This document shows positions 46,600 to 55,361 of a stretch of 64,000 nucleotides of DNA, in pieces. The stretch is taken from the NCBI RefSeq assembly GCF_002179965.1, contig NZ_NGUQ01000011.1:1-64000 (forward strand), in the 5' to 3' direction. Every line of letters begins with the position of its first letter. Positions within the stretch are counted from its first letter, which is position 1. The notes below the pieces were generated by a model. That model did no database searches. It was given only the letters and a program-made list of their open reading frames with translations, and was not told the origin of the DNA. Source of the DNA: Pandoraea sp. PE-S2T-3. GTDB lineage: Bacteria > Pseudomonadota > Gammaproteobacteria > Burkholderiales > Burkholderiaceae. The position numbers and the translations under genes were made by a program.

Positions 46600-47811
46600 A
46601 TGTTCCGATCCAACGCATCGCCTTCCCCAACACCGCACGCTGCCCCGTTGCGCCGCGCCGATATCTGGCTGATGGCCGTGGCCTGCGGGCTCGCAGTGGC
46701 CAATCTCAACTACTGCCATCCGATGCTCGGCCACATCGGCGCACGCTTCGACACGTCGGGCTGGCAACTGTCGCTGGTGCCCGCGGCCGCGCAACTGGGC
46801 TATGCAGCGGGTCTGCTGCTGCTCACCCCATTGGGCGATCGCGTGGCCGACCGCCGGCGTCTGATCGTGTGGCAGATGCTCGGCCTGTGTGCGTCGCTGC
46901 TGCTCGCCGCCTCAGCACCGCACTTCTGGATACTCGTCGTCGCGAGCTTTGCGATCGGCGTGACAGGCACGGTCGCCCAGCACATCCTGCCTCTCGCGGC
47001 GCAACTGGCTCAGCCTGAGCGGCGCGGCGCCGTGGTCGGCACGGTCGTCAGCGGCCTGCTCATCGGTATTCTCGGCGCACGCACGCTCGCGGGCTGGGTG
47101 GCAACGTGGTGGCACTGGCGCGCGATGTTCGGCATGGCCGCCCTTGCCATGCTGTGTCTGGCGGCATTGCTCGGCCGACGTCTGCCGTACGCGCCGCCCA
47201 CTACGTCAATGACGTACTCCGCGTTGCTTCGCTCGATGATCACGCTCTTTCGGCGGCACCGTGCGCTGCGCGCGTCGGCGCTCATCGGCGGTCTGCTGTT
47301 TGCGGCGTTCAGCGCGTTCTGGTCCACGCTCACGCTCTGGCTCGCGAGTCCGGTGCACGGGCAGCACGCTGGCGTGGCAGGCACTTTCGGTGTCATCGGT
47401 ATCGCGGGGGCGCTCGCGGCCCCGCTGGCCGGACGCCTCACCGATCGCGGCGGACCGCATCGCGTGTTGTGGGTGGGTATCGGTGCGGTGGTGCTTTCAT
47501 TCGCCGCGCTCTGGGCCGGACAGGCGAGTCTCGTCGGCCTCGCACTCGGCGTGATCGTGCTCGACCTCGGCGTGCAGACGGGGCAGATCGCCAATCAGAC
47601 GCGCATTTTCGCGCTCGATACCGATGCCACCAGCCGTCTGAACACGCTCTACATGAGTGTCTATTTCCTGATGGGCGCGCTGGGCTCTGCCCTTGGCGTG
47701 ATGGCATGGAGTGCGTGGGGCTGGGACGGCGTCTGTGCATTCGGTGTGGTGTCCAGCCTGCTCGCGTGTGCCGTGCATGCTTCGGGGAAGCGCGGTGCAC
47801 GCTTCTTGTGA
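46600..47811 (+). CDS. MFS transporter (AraJ/YgaY-like drug or metabolite exporter)
   Basis: The 403-residue protein has 12 predicted helices. The first loop motif is LLTPLGDRVADRRRLIVWQML (in part; GDRVADRRR near residue 79), matching MFS motif A. The second half has GRLTDRGGPHRVLWVG as its counterpart. It resembles DHA1-type exporters such as AraJ/YgaY. The ATG at 46600 is preferred because family-like sequence begins shortly after; an in-frame ATG at 46483 would add 39 residues read through a 10-base tandem repeat. It is divergent from tetR across about 700 bases, so TetR control is possible but not obvious. Confidence 0.87.
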   Translation: MFRSNASPSPTPHAAPLRRADIWLMAVACGLAVANLNYCHPMLGHIGARFDTSGWQLSLVPAAAQLGYAAGLLLLTPLGDRVADRRRLIVWQMLGLCASLLLAASAPHFWILVVASFAIGVTGTVAQHILPLAAQLAQPERRGAVVGTVVSGLLIGILGARTLAGWVATWWHWRAMFGMAALAMLCLAALLGRRLPYAPPTTSMTYSALLRSMITLFRRHRALRASALIGGLLFAAFSAFWSTLTLWLASPVHGQHAGVAGTFGVIGIAGALAAPLAGRLTDRGGPHRVLWVGIGAVVLSFAALWAGQASLVGLALGVIVLDLGVQTGQIANQTRIFALDTDATSRLNTLYMSVYFLMGALGSALGVMAWSAWGWDGVCAFGVVSSLLACAVHASGKRGARFL

Positions 47812-48180
47812 TGTGTCGCACCGTGCACGTGATTCGTCCGCGATGCCGACACCGCCAAAACCATTTCAAAACAGTACTAAAACGGCGCTCGATCGCTATT
47901 CCGGCACCCTCGTCCGCGTGTCCTACATCGCCTTCCTTCATCGCGTGTCAGCACCCTCCTACATAGTTCGGAGTGCATCACATATGCGAAACACATGTAC
48001 TAAAGTTAACTAACGCTACTTGCGCAGTTCGAGTCGATTGGGTTCGCGAAGCGGTACCGCTCGAAGCCATTACAAAGACTTACAAGATCGCGCGATCTTA
48101 TTCACGCATCGAGCGTCGAACCCTTGTCTATCCATGATGACGACGGGTGGGATGAACACTACCCTCGCAAGGAGGTCATG
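47812..48180. other. Intergenic region before the envelope-protein cluster
   Basis: The 369-base spacer is more AT-rich than its surroundings and has no convincing gene. It ends in a perfect AAGGAGG ribosome-binding site at 48169-48175. Short features include GTTAAC in AAAGTTAACTAACG near 48003-48016. It likely carries the promoter and leader of the proline-rich lipoprotein gene. Confidence 0.5.
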
Positions 48181-48660
48181 ATGCGAATCAACCGAACTGG
48201 CGCTAATTCCGGCGCAGCTAGCAATACTCAGAATACTCAGCAGGGCGTAACACGCTCATCGAGTACCCCGAAGCGGCGCGTGGCGTCTGCGCTCACCGCG
48301 ACGGGTTTCGCCGCAGTGCTGCTCACGATTGCGGGCTGCGCGTACCAGGCGCCACCGCAACCGCGTCTGCCGTATCGCGGCAACGAGTCGACCAACCCGG
48401 CGTATCAGCCGGATTGCGGGCCGCCGCCGTATGCGGCCGGCTCACCGTGCAGCCCGTACGCCGCACCGCCGGCACCCGTGGCGCCGGCGACCGATGCTTA
48501 CGGGCGTCCGTACCCGCCGACCGACGGTTATGGCCGACCGTATCCGTCCGATGCCCAAGGGCGTCCGTATCCGCCGCCGCCCCCGCCGCCTGCGTATCGG
48601 GAGAGCAACCCGGCCAATGGCATGGGCGCGCCGGAGAACGGGTCTGACACGGCCCACTGA
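48181..48660 (+). CDS. Proline-rich lipoprotein with YGRPYP repeats
   Basis: The 159-residue protein has a long N-terminal region, then a hydrophobic stretch ending in a lipobox (ATGFAAVLLTIAGCAYQ; Cys at about residue 52). The signal is therefore unusually far from the start. After it the protein is Pro/Tyr-rich, with three degenerate units of the form YGRPYPPTD, YGRPYPSDA and QGRPYPPPP, ending in a poly-Pro run. AAGGAGG lies 5 bases before ATG 48181 (2 bases before the adjacent ATG 48178). It heads a run of three small same-strand envelope proteins. The function is unknown; it is probably an outer-membrane or surface lipoprotein. Confidence 0.78.
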   Translation: MRINRTGANSGAASNTQNTQQGVTRSSSTPKRRVASALTATGFAAVLLTIAGCAYQAPPQPRLPYRGNESTNPAYQPDCGPPPYAAGSPCSPYAAPPAPVAPATDAYGRPYPPTDGYGRPYPSDAQGRPYPPPPPPPAYRESNPANGMGAPENGSDTAH

Positions 48661-48750
48661 TGCATTCCACGAACAGCAGGCCCACACGATCAAATCGAGC
48701 GTGGCCTGCAACACCCGGGGCACCGTGCCCCTTTGAAGGAGCCATGCTTC

Positions 48751-48996
48751 ATGAAAACGACTCAACAACGGATCTCGCGCACTGCCGGCACCCTGCTTCT
48801 CGGGGCTGCGCTGATCGGCTCGCTGGCAGGTTGCGGTGGTATGACGCCGCGTGAGTCACGTAACACCGCCGTAGGTGCTGGTGTCGGCGCGCTTGGCGGC
48901 GCACTGATCTCCGGTGGCGACCTCGGCACAACCGTCGGGGGCGCCGTCGTCGGCGGCGTGATCGGTAACGTCGTGACGGGCGACCGCCGCCGTTGA
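48751..48996 (+). CDS. Glycine-zipper lipoprotein (OsmB-like)
   Basis: The 81-residue protein has a signal peptide with lipobox SLAGCGG (Cys at about residue 28), then a short linker and a glycine-zipper core AVGAGVGALGGALISGGDLG with a following VGGAVVGGVIGNVVTG. This pattern matches OsmB/Rick_17kDa-like lipoproteins that insert a Gly-rich hairpin in the outer membrane. GGAG lies 9 bases upstream. It is 90 bases after the proline-rich lipoprotein and 82 before the EF-hand gene, possibly one envelope-stress unit. Confidence 0.82.
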   Translation: MKTTQQRISRTAGTLLLGAALIGSLAGCGGMTPRESRNTAVGAGVGALGGALISGGDLGTTVGGAVVGGVIGNVVTGDRRR

Positions 48997-49078
48997 TCGG
49001 CGATCAACGATCGACCATTGACGGTACGCCGCACGTTGCGCCCCGCCCTACCGCATGACATTCAGGAGAAAGTGCGAC

Positions 49079-49657
49079 ATGACCACTTCCGACACCAAAC
49101 GCCAACGTTCGCTGAGAACGATTGAAACCCTGCGCACGCGCCGTATCGGCCGCGCAACGCTGGCCGCGATCACGCTCTGTGCCGGCGCTGCCGCCCTCTC
49201 GCTGGTCGCGCTGCCGAGCTACGCGCAGTCAGCCGCTCCGATCAACGGTGTGGTGCCCACGACCCCGACGGCCCCGCCGCCGCCTGCCGCAGGCCCCGAC
49301 TTCGGTGACGCCGCCGACCAGAACGCCGCGCTCGGTCTGTATTTGCAGCGCTCGTTCGACGCCATCGATACCAATCACGACGGCAAGATCGACCGCAATG
49401 AATGGGCGGCCTATCAACGCAGTCAACTGGAAGCCCGGCGCGCCACCTTCGAGCGCTACTTCAAGGCGGCCGACAAGGATGGCGACGGCTATCTGAGCCG
49501 TGACGAGGTCGCCGCCGCCGAACCGTTCCTGTACCAGCATTTCGACGAAATCGACGTCAATCACGACGGCAAGCTCTCGCCCGCCGAGATTCGCGCCTAC
49601 TTCCGCCGCTACTATCACGAGCGCTCTCAGGCTGACGCGGCTACAACGAAGCCCTGA
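49079..49657 (+). CDS. Secreted EF-hand calcium-binding protein
   Basis: The 192-residue protein has a long basic N-terminus, a hydrophobic segment (ATLAAITLCAGAAALSLVAL) and a likely cleavage at SYAQS, then a Pro/Ala linker. Three EF-hand loops follow: DTNHDGKIDRNE, DKDGDGYLSRDE and DVNHDGKLSPAE, each with Asp/Asn at positions 1, 3 and 5 and Glu at 12. Such periplasmic EF-hand proteins of Burkholderiales are of unknown role. AGGAG lies about 13 bases upstream of the ATG. A strong terminator at 49711-49744 ends the unit. Confidence 0.85.
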   Translation: MTTSDTKRQRSLRTIETLRTRRIGRATLAAITLCAGAAALSLVALPSYAQSAAPINGVVPTTPTAPPPPAAGPDFGDAADQNAALGLYLQRSFDAIDTNHDGKIDRNEWAAYQRSQLEARRATFERYFKAADKDGDGYLSRDEVAAAEPFLYQHFDEIDVNHDGKLSPAEIRAYFRRYYHERSQADAATTKP

Positions 49658-49710
49658 ACCGGGTCGACGCAGGCGGCGAGGTACCCACCGCCCAACCCTT
49701 CGGCCAATAA

Positions 49711-49744
49711 AAAACGCCACGGCAACCGATTGCCGTGGCGTTTT
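49711..49744. terminator. Bidirectional terminator after the EF-hand gene
   Basis: CGCCACGGCA (49715-49724) pairs perfectly with TGCCGTGGCG (49731-49740); A residues lie before it and TTTT after it. It lies between the EF-hand gene and the convergent DUF3100 gene. Confidence 0.88.
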
Positions 49745-49825
49745 CTATTCAGACGTCAGCCCCCGGCGGTCGACCACCGGAGACTTCATATTGCGGGCGC
49801 TGGTTTCAAGCGCCTGCGACACACA

Positions 49826-51196
49826 TTACGGATGCGTGAAGAACTGCGCAATCACGGCTGCACCCATGAACGTGCCGGCGTTCGCGAGGAACGACACGAC
49901 CACGATGCGCCAGCCCAGCTTGCGGAAGGCAGGCACGTCCTTGGCCACCGACAGACCGGCGAAGGTCAGCATCGGCGTCACCAGCGACAGGAAGTTGATC
50001 TTGCCGGTGAACTGCTCGACGATCGGCGCATACGGGAAGGCCGGCGACGTCAGGAACATGGCAACCAGCGACACCCAGCACACAGCCGGCACCTTGCGGC
50101 GCGTGATGTAGTACAGCGCTTCGCCCACGAGTACGGCGCCGATGATGACCAACATGCCCGGCACACCGTCGATGAACGACGTCTTGAAGGCCATGCTGTT
50201 ACCCAACAGTGCCAGCGCGCCCGAGAACACCCAGGCGAACAGACGCGCGCCGAAGTTCATGTCGACGGTGTGCGCCTTGCTGGCTTGCTTGAGTTCCTGT
50301 GCGGCTTCGGCGTCGGCCACGGCAGCGGCTTCGGCGTTGGCACGGCCACGCTTGGTCATGCGGCCCAGCACCGGCTCCATCACGCGATAGCCCCAGACGG
50401 CGAGCGGCAGCGAGATGAACAGCGTGAAGTACGTACCGATGGTCGTCGTGATCAGGTTCGACGCCGCGGCAAACGTGGCGACTTCCTTGGCGACTTCCGG
50501 CGTCTGCTGTGCGGCAATGGCACCCGCAGCAGCAGCCATCATCGAGCCCGAACCCACACCGGCACCCATCGCGAGCGCATGCGGATTGAAGATGTTCAGG
50601 CTGGCGATAAAGCCGGCGAACAGCGAGATGAACACGGCGCCGAAGATCGTACCCGTCAGGTATTCGGCCAGCACGCCACGGCCTTCCGGCGAATCGAAAC
50701 CGTACTTTTCACCGATGATCGCGAGGCTCGGCTCACGGCCGACCGAGAAGGTCGCGCCGATGGCTTCACGCTTGATGCCGAGCATCAGGGCAACCGGCAG
50801 GCCGAGGATGATCGTGCCGACGAAGTGGCCGAACTCCTGGAACACCAGCGCCCAGCCGGCGGCCACGAGCTTGGGCAGCGAGCCGCCCACGAGCAGGCCG
50901 AGCTTGGCGACGAAGAGCAGCAGCGCCGGTTGCAGAATGGCGGCAGCCTTGTGTTGCATCGACAGATCGATCTGAGCGAAGCGCGGCAAACGTGCCGACG
51001 CCAAACCGAGCGCGGCGCCGAGCAACAACGCCCAGACCATCGGCAACAGCACGATCTTGCCGTGACCGGCCTTGATACTGATTGCGCCAATCAGTTCTGC
51101 GATCACGAGAATCACGATCGCCCATACGTACAGGCGCACGCCTTCGTTGAAGGCGCCCCCTTGCGGCTTGGCCGCGTTTTGTTCCATGACTGCCAT
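49826..51196 (-). CDS. DUF3100 family membrane protein (putative permease)
   Basis: The 456-residue protein has about 11-12 hydrophobic helices (for example YVWAIVILVIAELIGAISI and KIVLLPMVWALLLGAALGLA, in part) and fits the DUF3100 family, which resembles secondary transporters. SMMAAAAGAIAAQQTPE and ASNLITTTIGTYFTLFISLP around residues 220-260 are conserved-looking. A cytoplasmic Ala/Glu/Lys loop splits two membrane halves near residue 290. ATG 51196 is chosen because GGAG lies 6 bases upstream; an in-frame GTG at 51208 would overlap that site. In other genomes DUF3100 genes often neighbour amidohydrolase or peptidase genes; here it is alone. The substrate is unknown. Confidence 0.82.
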   Translation of the reverse strand: MAVMEQNAAKPQGGAFNEGVRLYVWAIVILVIAELIGAISIKAGHGKIVLLPMVWALLLGAALGLASARLPRFAQIDLSMQHKAAAILQPALLLFVAKLGLLVGGSLPKLVAAGWALVFQEFGHFVGTIILGLPVALMLGIKREAIGATFSVGREPSLAIIGEKYGFDSPEGRGVLAEYLTGTIFGAVFISLFAGFIASLNIFNPHALAMGAGVGSGSMMAAAAGAIAAQQTPEVAKEVATFAAASNLITTTIGTYFTLFISLPLAVWGYRVMEPVLGRMTKRGRANAEAAAVADAEAAQELKQASKAHTVDMNFGARLFAWVFSGALALLGNSMAFKTSFIDGVPGMLVIIGAVLVGEALYYITRRKVPAVCWVSLVAMFLTSPAFPYAPIVEQFTGKINFLSLVTPMLTFAGLSVAKDVPAFRKLGWRIVVVSFLANAGTFMGAAVIAQFFTHP

Positions 51197-51659
51197 CTGG
51201 GTCTCCACTGCACTTGCTGTTGAACCGGTCCGGTGCCATCCGGTCGACCGGACGGGGTACGAACAATTCGGTGATTAACGTTGTAAGTAACCGCTGGTCA
51301 ATGCTGGATCAACCGGTGGTCGAGGTAATTCGACGCGCCGTCCGCCCGACTGCTGCGGACTTCCCCCATAGCGCCTCGCAGCGGCATGTTGGCACGCCTC
51401 GGTGACAGTAACAGCGCCCCGCGCAGAACCCCCCGAAGGGCGGCATTATACGCGGGTAAAAAACCCCTTCAGGCCACGAATCTCGCAGGCTGAAACGGCG
51501 ACGCGACAAACGAGGCCTCACGGCCGGCGTCTGACACGTTGACCTCACTTTCCAAACAACTACCGACAAGAAGACAGCACATTCTCATGGCTTGCGCGCG
51601 GCTCCCGTACAGCGGGAAACCGCGCGCCCTACGCGTCAAACCATCAGACCATCAAACGA
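51197..51659. other. Intergenic region with a strong hairpin
   Basis: No gene is seen in this 463-base spacer between two minus-strand units. Near its right end GCGCGCGG (51594-51601) pairs with CCGCGCGC (51620-51627), and inside it TCCCG (51603-51607) pairs with CGGGA (51613-51617). The structure lies just after the aldehyde dehydrogenase stop and is probably its transcript end, though there is no T run. ATTATACGC near 51447 may be a promoter element read on the other strand. Confidence 0.55.
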
Positions 51660-53174
51660 TCAGACGTAACCGAACGGCGTTGCCGGGTTGGCGGCCGTCT
51701 CGACCCACACGCTCTTGGTCTGCGTGTATTCGTACAACGCTTCCACGCCGCTGGAGCGACCGTAGCCGCTGTGGCCGTAGCCACCGAACGGCGAGGCCAC
51801 GTTGATCGTCTTGTAGCCGTTGATCCAGAACGTACCGGCGTTGACCTGCGCGGCCACGCGATGCGCGCGTGCGACATCCTGCGTCCAGACCGCACCGGCC
51901 AGACCGAACTCGCTGTCGTTGGCGATCGCCAATGCCTCTTCTTCCGTATCGAACGGAATGGCGACCACCACCGGCCCGAAGATTTCGGTGCGCGCCACGC
52001 CCATCTGATTGTTCGCGTCGGCCAGCACGGTCGGACGCACGAAGAAGCCGCCGTCGCTGCGCTGCTGCGAGCCGGCCGCGAGACGCGCCCCGCCCGCCAC
52101 ACCCGCGTCGATCATGTTCATCACGTGCTGATACTGGGTGCGGTTACAGATCGGACCGACTTCGGTCGCGTCGTCCATCGGCTCGCCCACACGAATCTTT
52201 TCGGCACCGCGTGCCAGCATGTCGATCATCTCGTCATACACGCCGCGCTGCACCAGCAGACGCGAACCCGCCACGCAGCTCTGGCCGGCGCTCGAGAAGA
52301 TGGCCGCTTGCGCACCGAGGCAGGCACGCTTGAGGTCGGCATCGTTGAACACGATATTGGCCGACTTGCCGCCCAGCTCCAGCACGCTCGGCAACAGGCG
52401 CTGCGCCGCTGCCGCGGCAATCTTGCTGCCGGTCGCGGGCGAGCCCACGAACACCACTTTCTTGATGACCGGATGCGAGATCGCAGCTTGCCCGGTCGTG
52501 TGGCCGAAGCCCGCGAGCACGTTGATCAGGCCGCGCGGCAGGCCGGCTTGTTCGGCCAGCGCTGCCACCACCAGCGAGCTGGCCGGGGTCAGTTCCGACG
52601 GCTTGAGCAGCACGCCGTTGCCCATCGCAATGGCCGGGGCAAGCTGCCAGCCGCAGGTAAACACCGGCGCGTTCCACGGCGTGATCTGCAACACCACACC
52701 CATCGCTTCGCGGCGCGTGTAGTTCAGGTGCGTGCTCGGCACGGGAATCACATCGCCGAAGAACTTGTCGGTCCAGCCGGCGTAGTACTCGAACATCTCG
52801 GCGACCTTGCCGACTTCACCGCGGCAATCGCGGATCGGCTTGCCTGCGCCGATCGATTCGAGCTGCGCCAGCGCTTCGGCGTTCTCGCGAACCTTCGCGC
52901 CAATGGCCTGCATGACACGGCCGCGTGCGGCGTGCGTCAAGGCCCACCACGTCTTTTGCGCGGCTTGGGCCGCATCGGCGGCCTGCGCCACCACGTCGGC
53001 GCCGGCATCGCGGTAAGTCAGTACTGCCTGCCCCGTGGCCGGGTTCACGATGTCGATCGTGCTCTCGCCGGTGCCCGTGACCAGTTCACCGTTGACATAC
53101 GAGCCGAGGGTCGTGGCGTTGGGGAAGAACTTTGCGAATGCGCCAAGCAAGGCGGCGGCTTGGTTGTCTGCCAT
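51660..53174 (-). CDS. NAD-dependent aldehyde dehydrogenase family protein
   Basis: The 504-residue ALDH-superfamily enzyme has the catalytic pair Glu in LELGGKSANIVF and Cys in SSAGQSCVAGSRL, plus the oxyanion Asn in ITPWNAPVF. The C-terminal NGYKTINVASPFGGYGHSGYGR (in part) is close to betaine- or gamma-aminobutyraldehyde-type dehydrogenases, but substrate cannot be fixed. ATG 53174 has GGAG 8 bases upstream, so the earlier in-frame ATG (53192) is not used. It follows the beta-hydroxyacid dehydrogenase gene by 86 bases on the same strand; a hairpin lies between. The set probably degrades an alcohol or hydroxyacid-derived aldehyde. Confidence 0.9.
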   Translation of the reverse strand: MADNQAAALLGAFAKFFPNATTLGSYVNGELVTGTGESTIDIVNPATGQAVLTYRDAGADVVAQAADAAQAAQKTWWALTHAARGRVMQAIGAKVRENAEALAQLESIGAGKPIRDCRGEVGKVAEMFEYYAGWTDKFFGDVIPVPSTHLNYTRREAMGVVLQITPWNAPVFTCGWQLAPAIAMGNGVLLKPSELTPASSLVVAALAEQAGLPRGLINVLAGFGHTTGQAAISHPVIKKVVFVGSPATGSKIAAAAAQRLLPSVLELGGKSANIVFNDADLKRACLGAQAAIFSSAGQSCVAGSRLLVQRGVYDEMIDMLARGAEKIRVGEPMDDATEVGPICNRTQYQHVMNMIDAGVAGGARLAAGSQQRSDGGFFVRPTVLADANNQMGVARTEIFGPVVVAIPFDTEEEALAIANDSEFGLAGAVWTQDVARAHRVAAQVNAGTFWINGYKTINVASPFGGYGHSGYGRSSGVEALYEYTQTKSVWVETAANPATPFGYV

Positions 53175-53210
53175 GAAAAATACTCCGTGCAATACGTGCT
53201 ACGTGATACG

Positions 53211-53240
53211 CCCCGAGGCGTCCGTTACAGCCCCTCGGGG
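53211..53240. other. Intercistronic hairpin between the two dehydrogenase genes
   Basis: CCCCGAGG (53211-53218) pairs perfectly with CCTCGGGG (53233-53240) around a 14-base loop. No T run follows, so partial attenuation or mRNA processing is more likely than full termination. Confidence 0.55.
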
Positions 53241-53260
53241 TGTCAATGAACTGAGGGAAA

Positions 53261-54142
53261 TTACGCGCGACCGGCTTCGATGAACTGCACGATGCGGTTG
53301 AAGTCTTCGTCGTCGCCGACCGACGCGGCGCTGGCGGCCCACAGGCGGCCGACTTCGGCCGAGAGCGGCCCGCTATCGAGCGTGCCGGTCTGTTCGGCGA
53401 GCGCCATGGCCAGGCGCACGTCCTTGCGCATCAGCTTCATCGTGAAGCCCGAGTCGAACGCGTCGTTCAGAATCCACGTCGGGTAATTGGTCTGCGTAAT
53501 GCCGCTGCGGCCCGAGCCGGCGTTCAGGCCTTCGAGCACCTGAGCGGGTTCGACACCCGCCGCCGTCGCCAGACGCATCGCTTCACCCGCGACGATCAGA
53601 TGCGCGGCGCACATCAGGTTGTTGATGAGCTTGGTCACGTGACCCGCGCCCACATCGCCGATGTGCACGCGCTTGGCCGACATCGTGGCCAGCACCGGCT
53701 CGATGCGGGCGATGTCGTCGACCGAGCCACCCAGCACCATCGTGAGCGTGCCGTTCAGCGCGCCCTTCGGGCCACCCGAGACCGGCGCATCGACCAGCGC
53801 GATACCTTTCTCGCGCAGCGTCGCGGCCAGCGCTCGCGTGCTTTGCGGATCGGCCGTGGACGTGTCGATCACGATCAGCCCTTCCCGACCATTGGCAGCA
53901 ATGCCGTCGGCGCCGTTCACCACGGCCTCGACAACCTGCGAGGTCGGCAGCGAGAGCACGAGCGCGTCGGCTTCGCGGGTCAGTTCCGCGACCGAATTGC
54001 GCAAGCCGATGCCCGCCTCCGCCAGCGCCGCCCCGGCGGCCGGCGACGGATCGAAACCGAGCACCGTGAAGCCGCCGCGCTGTAACGACAGCGCCATGCC
54101 ACGCCCCATATTGCCCAGACCGACCACTCCGATGATTTTCAT
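53261..54142 (-). CDS. NAD(P)-dependent beta-hydroxyacid dehydrogenase (HIBADH family)
   Basis: The 293-residue protein has the nucleotide motif VVGLGNMGRGMA at the N-terminus, the substrate-binding DAPVSGGPKGALNGTLT (about residues 118-134) and the catalytic Lys in GHVTKLINNLM (about K171). These are the hallmarks of 3-hydroxyisobutyrate, tartronate-semialdehyde and L-threonate dehydrogenases. Length is typical. GGAG lies 5 bases upstream of the ATG. It sits between the VOC protein and the aldehyde dehydrogenase genes. The precise hydroxyacid is not readable; the GRSGITQTNYP segment is closest in style to L-threonate-type enzymes, which is a weak hint. Confidence 0.9.
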   Translation of the reverse strand: MKIIGVVGLGNMGRGMALSLQRGGFTVLGFDPSPAAGAALAEAGIGLRNSVAELTREADALVLSLPTSQVVEAVVNGADGIAANGREGLIVIDTSTADPQSTRALAATLREKGIALVDAPVSGGPKGALNGTLTMVLGGSVDDIARIEPVLATMSAKRVHIGDVGAGHVTKLINNLMCAAHLIVAGEAMRLATAAGVEPAQVLEGLNAGSGRSGITQTNYPTWILNDAFDSGFTMKLMRKDVRLAMALAEQTGTLDSGPLSAEVGRLWAASAASVGDDEDFNRIVQFIEAGRA

Positions 54143-54250
54143 GTTGACTCCAGTTTCACTGCGAGAATGGCGCCGCCCCCACGGGCAACGCCGCGTTGTT
54201 CCGCCCCCCGGTTTGCACCGGCGGGTTGTCTATTCATAACACGCTATTAT

Positions 54251-54272
54251 TTTGGAATACTACGGAATATTC
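54251..54272. promoter_or_regulatory. Direct and inverted GGAATA motifs before the dehydrogenase gene
   Basis: GGAATA occurs twice (54254-54259 and 54264-54269) with a 4-base gap, and the second copy is part of the perfect palindrome GAATATTC (54265-54272). The region 54143-54281 between the VOC and dehydrogenase genes is AT-rich here and may hold an internal promoter or operator. Confidence 0.35.
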
Positions 54273-54281
54273 AGAGAGACA

Positions 54282-55187
54282 TCAGTGATGGTGATTCACG
54301 AACTCCAGCACCACGTTACCCGCGAACTCCGGTTCGACCACGAGGCCATGCTCGTTGTAGCCGTACGGTACGCCGTTCTCGCGCCATAACGCCTCGATGT
54401 GCGCGAGGTCTGGCGCGTGCAGCGTGAGCGCCACGGCGTGGGTGCGGGTGGCCTGTGCCATCGGCAACCCCACGGCGGCAAAGCGGGCCTCGGCCCGTTG
54501 CGGCGAAAGGGCCCGGAAATGCCCGCATCCGGTATCGGCCATCGCGCCGCCCTGATAAAGGTCGACATGGCGTGCGCCGTAGATCCGTTGCCAGCGCGTG
54601 GCCAACTGGCGTAGCGCCTCCGGATCGGGTGTCACGTACGTGACGCCCACGACGCCGGTCACCCCGTTGGGATGTTGCTGCCAATCCGGCACCCAGATCA
54701 GCTCGGGCCGATGCTGGTGGCAAATGAAATTCGACGCGTCGCCGAGTCTGTCGTCGACAAACAGGCCGAGGGAGACCACGGCTTCGTCGGGTGTGCCGTC
54801 GGGTTTGGTCATCGGCCGGCGAAAGTCGATGAACCCCTGCGTTTCGATGCCCGCCTGCGTCAGTCGGCTGTGGTCGGCGCGCGCGTCCTTGCTATGCAGC
54901 GCGACCAGCGATACGCCTTCCTCGCGAGCCAGAAAGCGGCCAAGAAACCGGCCAAAACAAAAGTCGCCCTGCGCGTTCGTGCCGAACTTCCGGGCGTCGT
55001 CCACCCCGATCAGCTCGATGAAGTTATTGCCGAACATCATCAGCGAGGTCACCGTGCCCCACGGGTGATACGACACCGGGGACGGGGTGAAGCCCATACG
55101 CTGGTAATGCGAAAGACGCCGCGGATGGTCATGCACTGTGACCAGCGGATGATCGATACCGAATCGGGTATTGCCCGGAGGAATCAT
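54282..55187 (-). CDS. VOC-superfamily (glyoxalase-like) protein
   Basis: The 301-residue protein has a vicinal-oxygen-chelate start, FGIDHPLVTVHDHPRRLSHY (in part), where the first metal-ligand His is usually found, then NNFIELIGV with a Glu ligand position. The overall pattern fits the PF13468-type glyoxalase-like domain with two beta-alpha modules. ICHQHRPELIWVP in the middle begins the second module. A natural NHHH C-terminus is present. It heads a three-gene minus-strand set with a hydroxyacid dehydrogenase and an aldehyde dehydrogenase and is divergent from a LysR gene. The reaction is unknown. Confidence 0.82.
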   Translation of the reverse strand: MIPPGNTRFGIDHPLVTVHDHPRRLSHYQRMGFTPSPVSYHPWGTVTSLMMFGNNFIELIGVDDARKFGTNAQGDFCFGRFLGRFLAREEGVSLVALHSKDARADHSRLTQAGIETQGFIDFRRPMTKPDGTPDEAVVSLGLFVDDRLGDASNFICHQHRPELIWVPDWQQHPNGVTGVVGVTYVTPDPEALRQLATRWQRIYGARHVDLYQGGAMADTGCGHFRALSPQRAEARFAAVGLPMAQATRTHAVALTLHAPDLAHIEALWRENGVPYGYNEHGLVVEPEFAGNVVLEFVNHHH

Positions 55188-55340
55188 CTACGGCACCTCA
55201 CGTGAAATCTGGCGCGGAATCGGGCCGCCGTCGTCGGGCTTCGCCTGGGTTCGTTGCCCGTCGATGGGGCCGATCCGCATGCTTCGCAGTGTGGAGTGAA
55301 AAAAAACCACGCTCAATGACAACGCTTGAAGATTTTTGTT

Positions 55341-55351
55341 CTAATTATTAG
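55341..55351. promoter_or_regulatory. Dyad upstream of the LysR gene
   Basis: CTAATTATTAG has perfect 5-base arms around a central T, 10 bases before the LysR start, within the 174-base divergent promoter region. It is a candidate LysR autoregulatory site. Confidence 0.4.
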
Positions 55352-55361
55352 TCTTTAGGGC

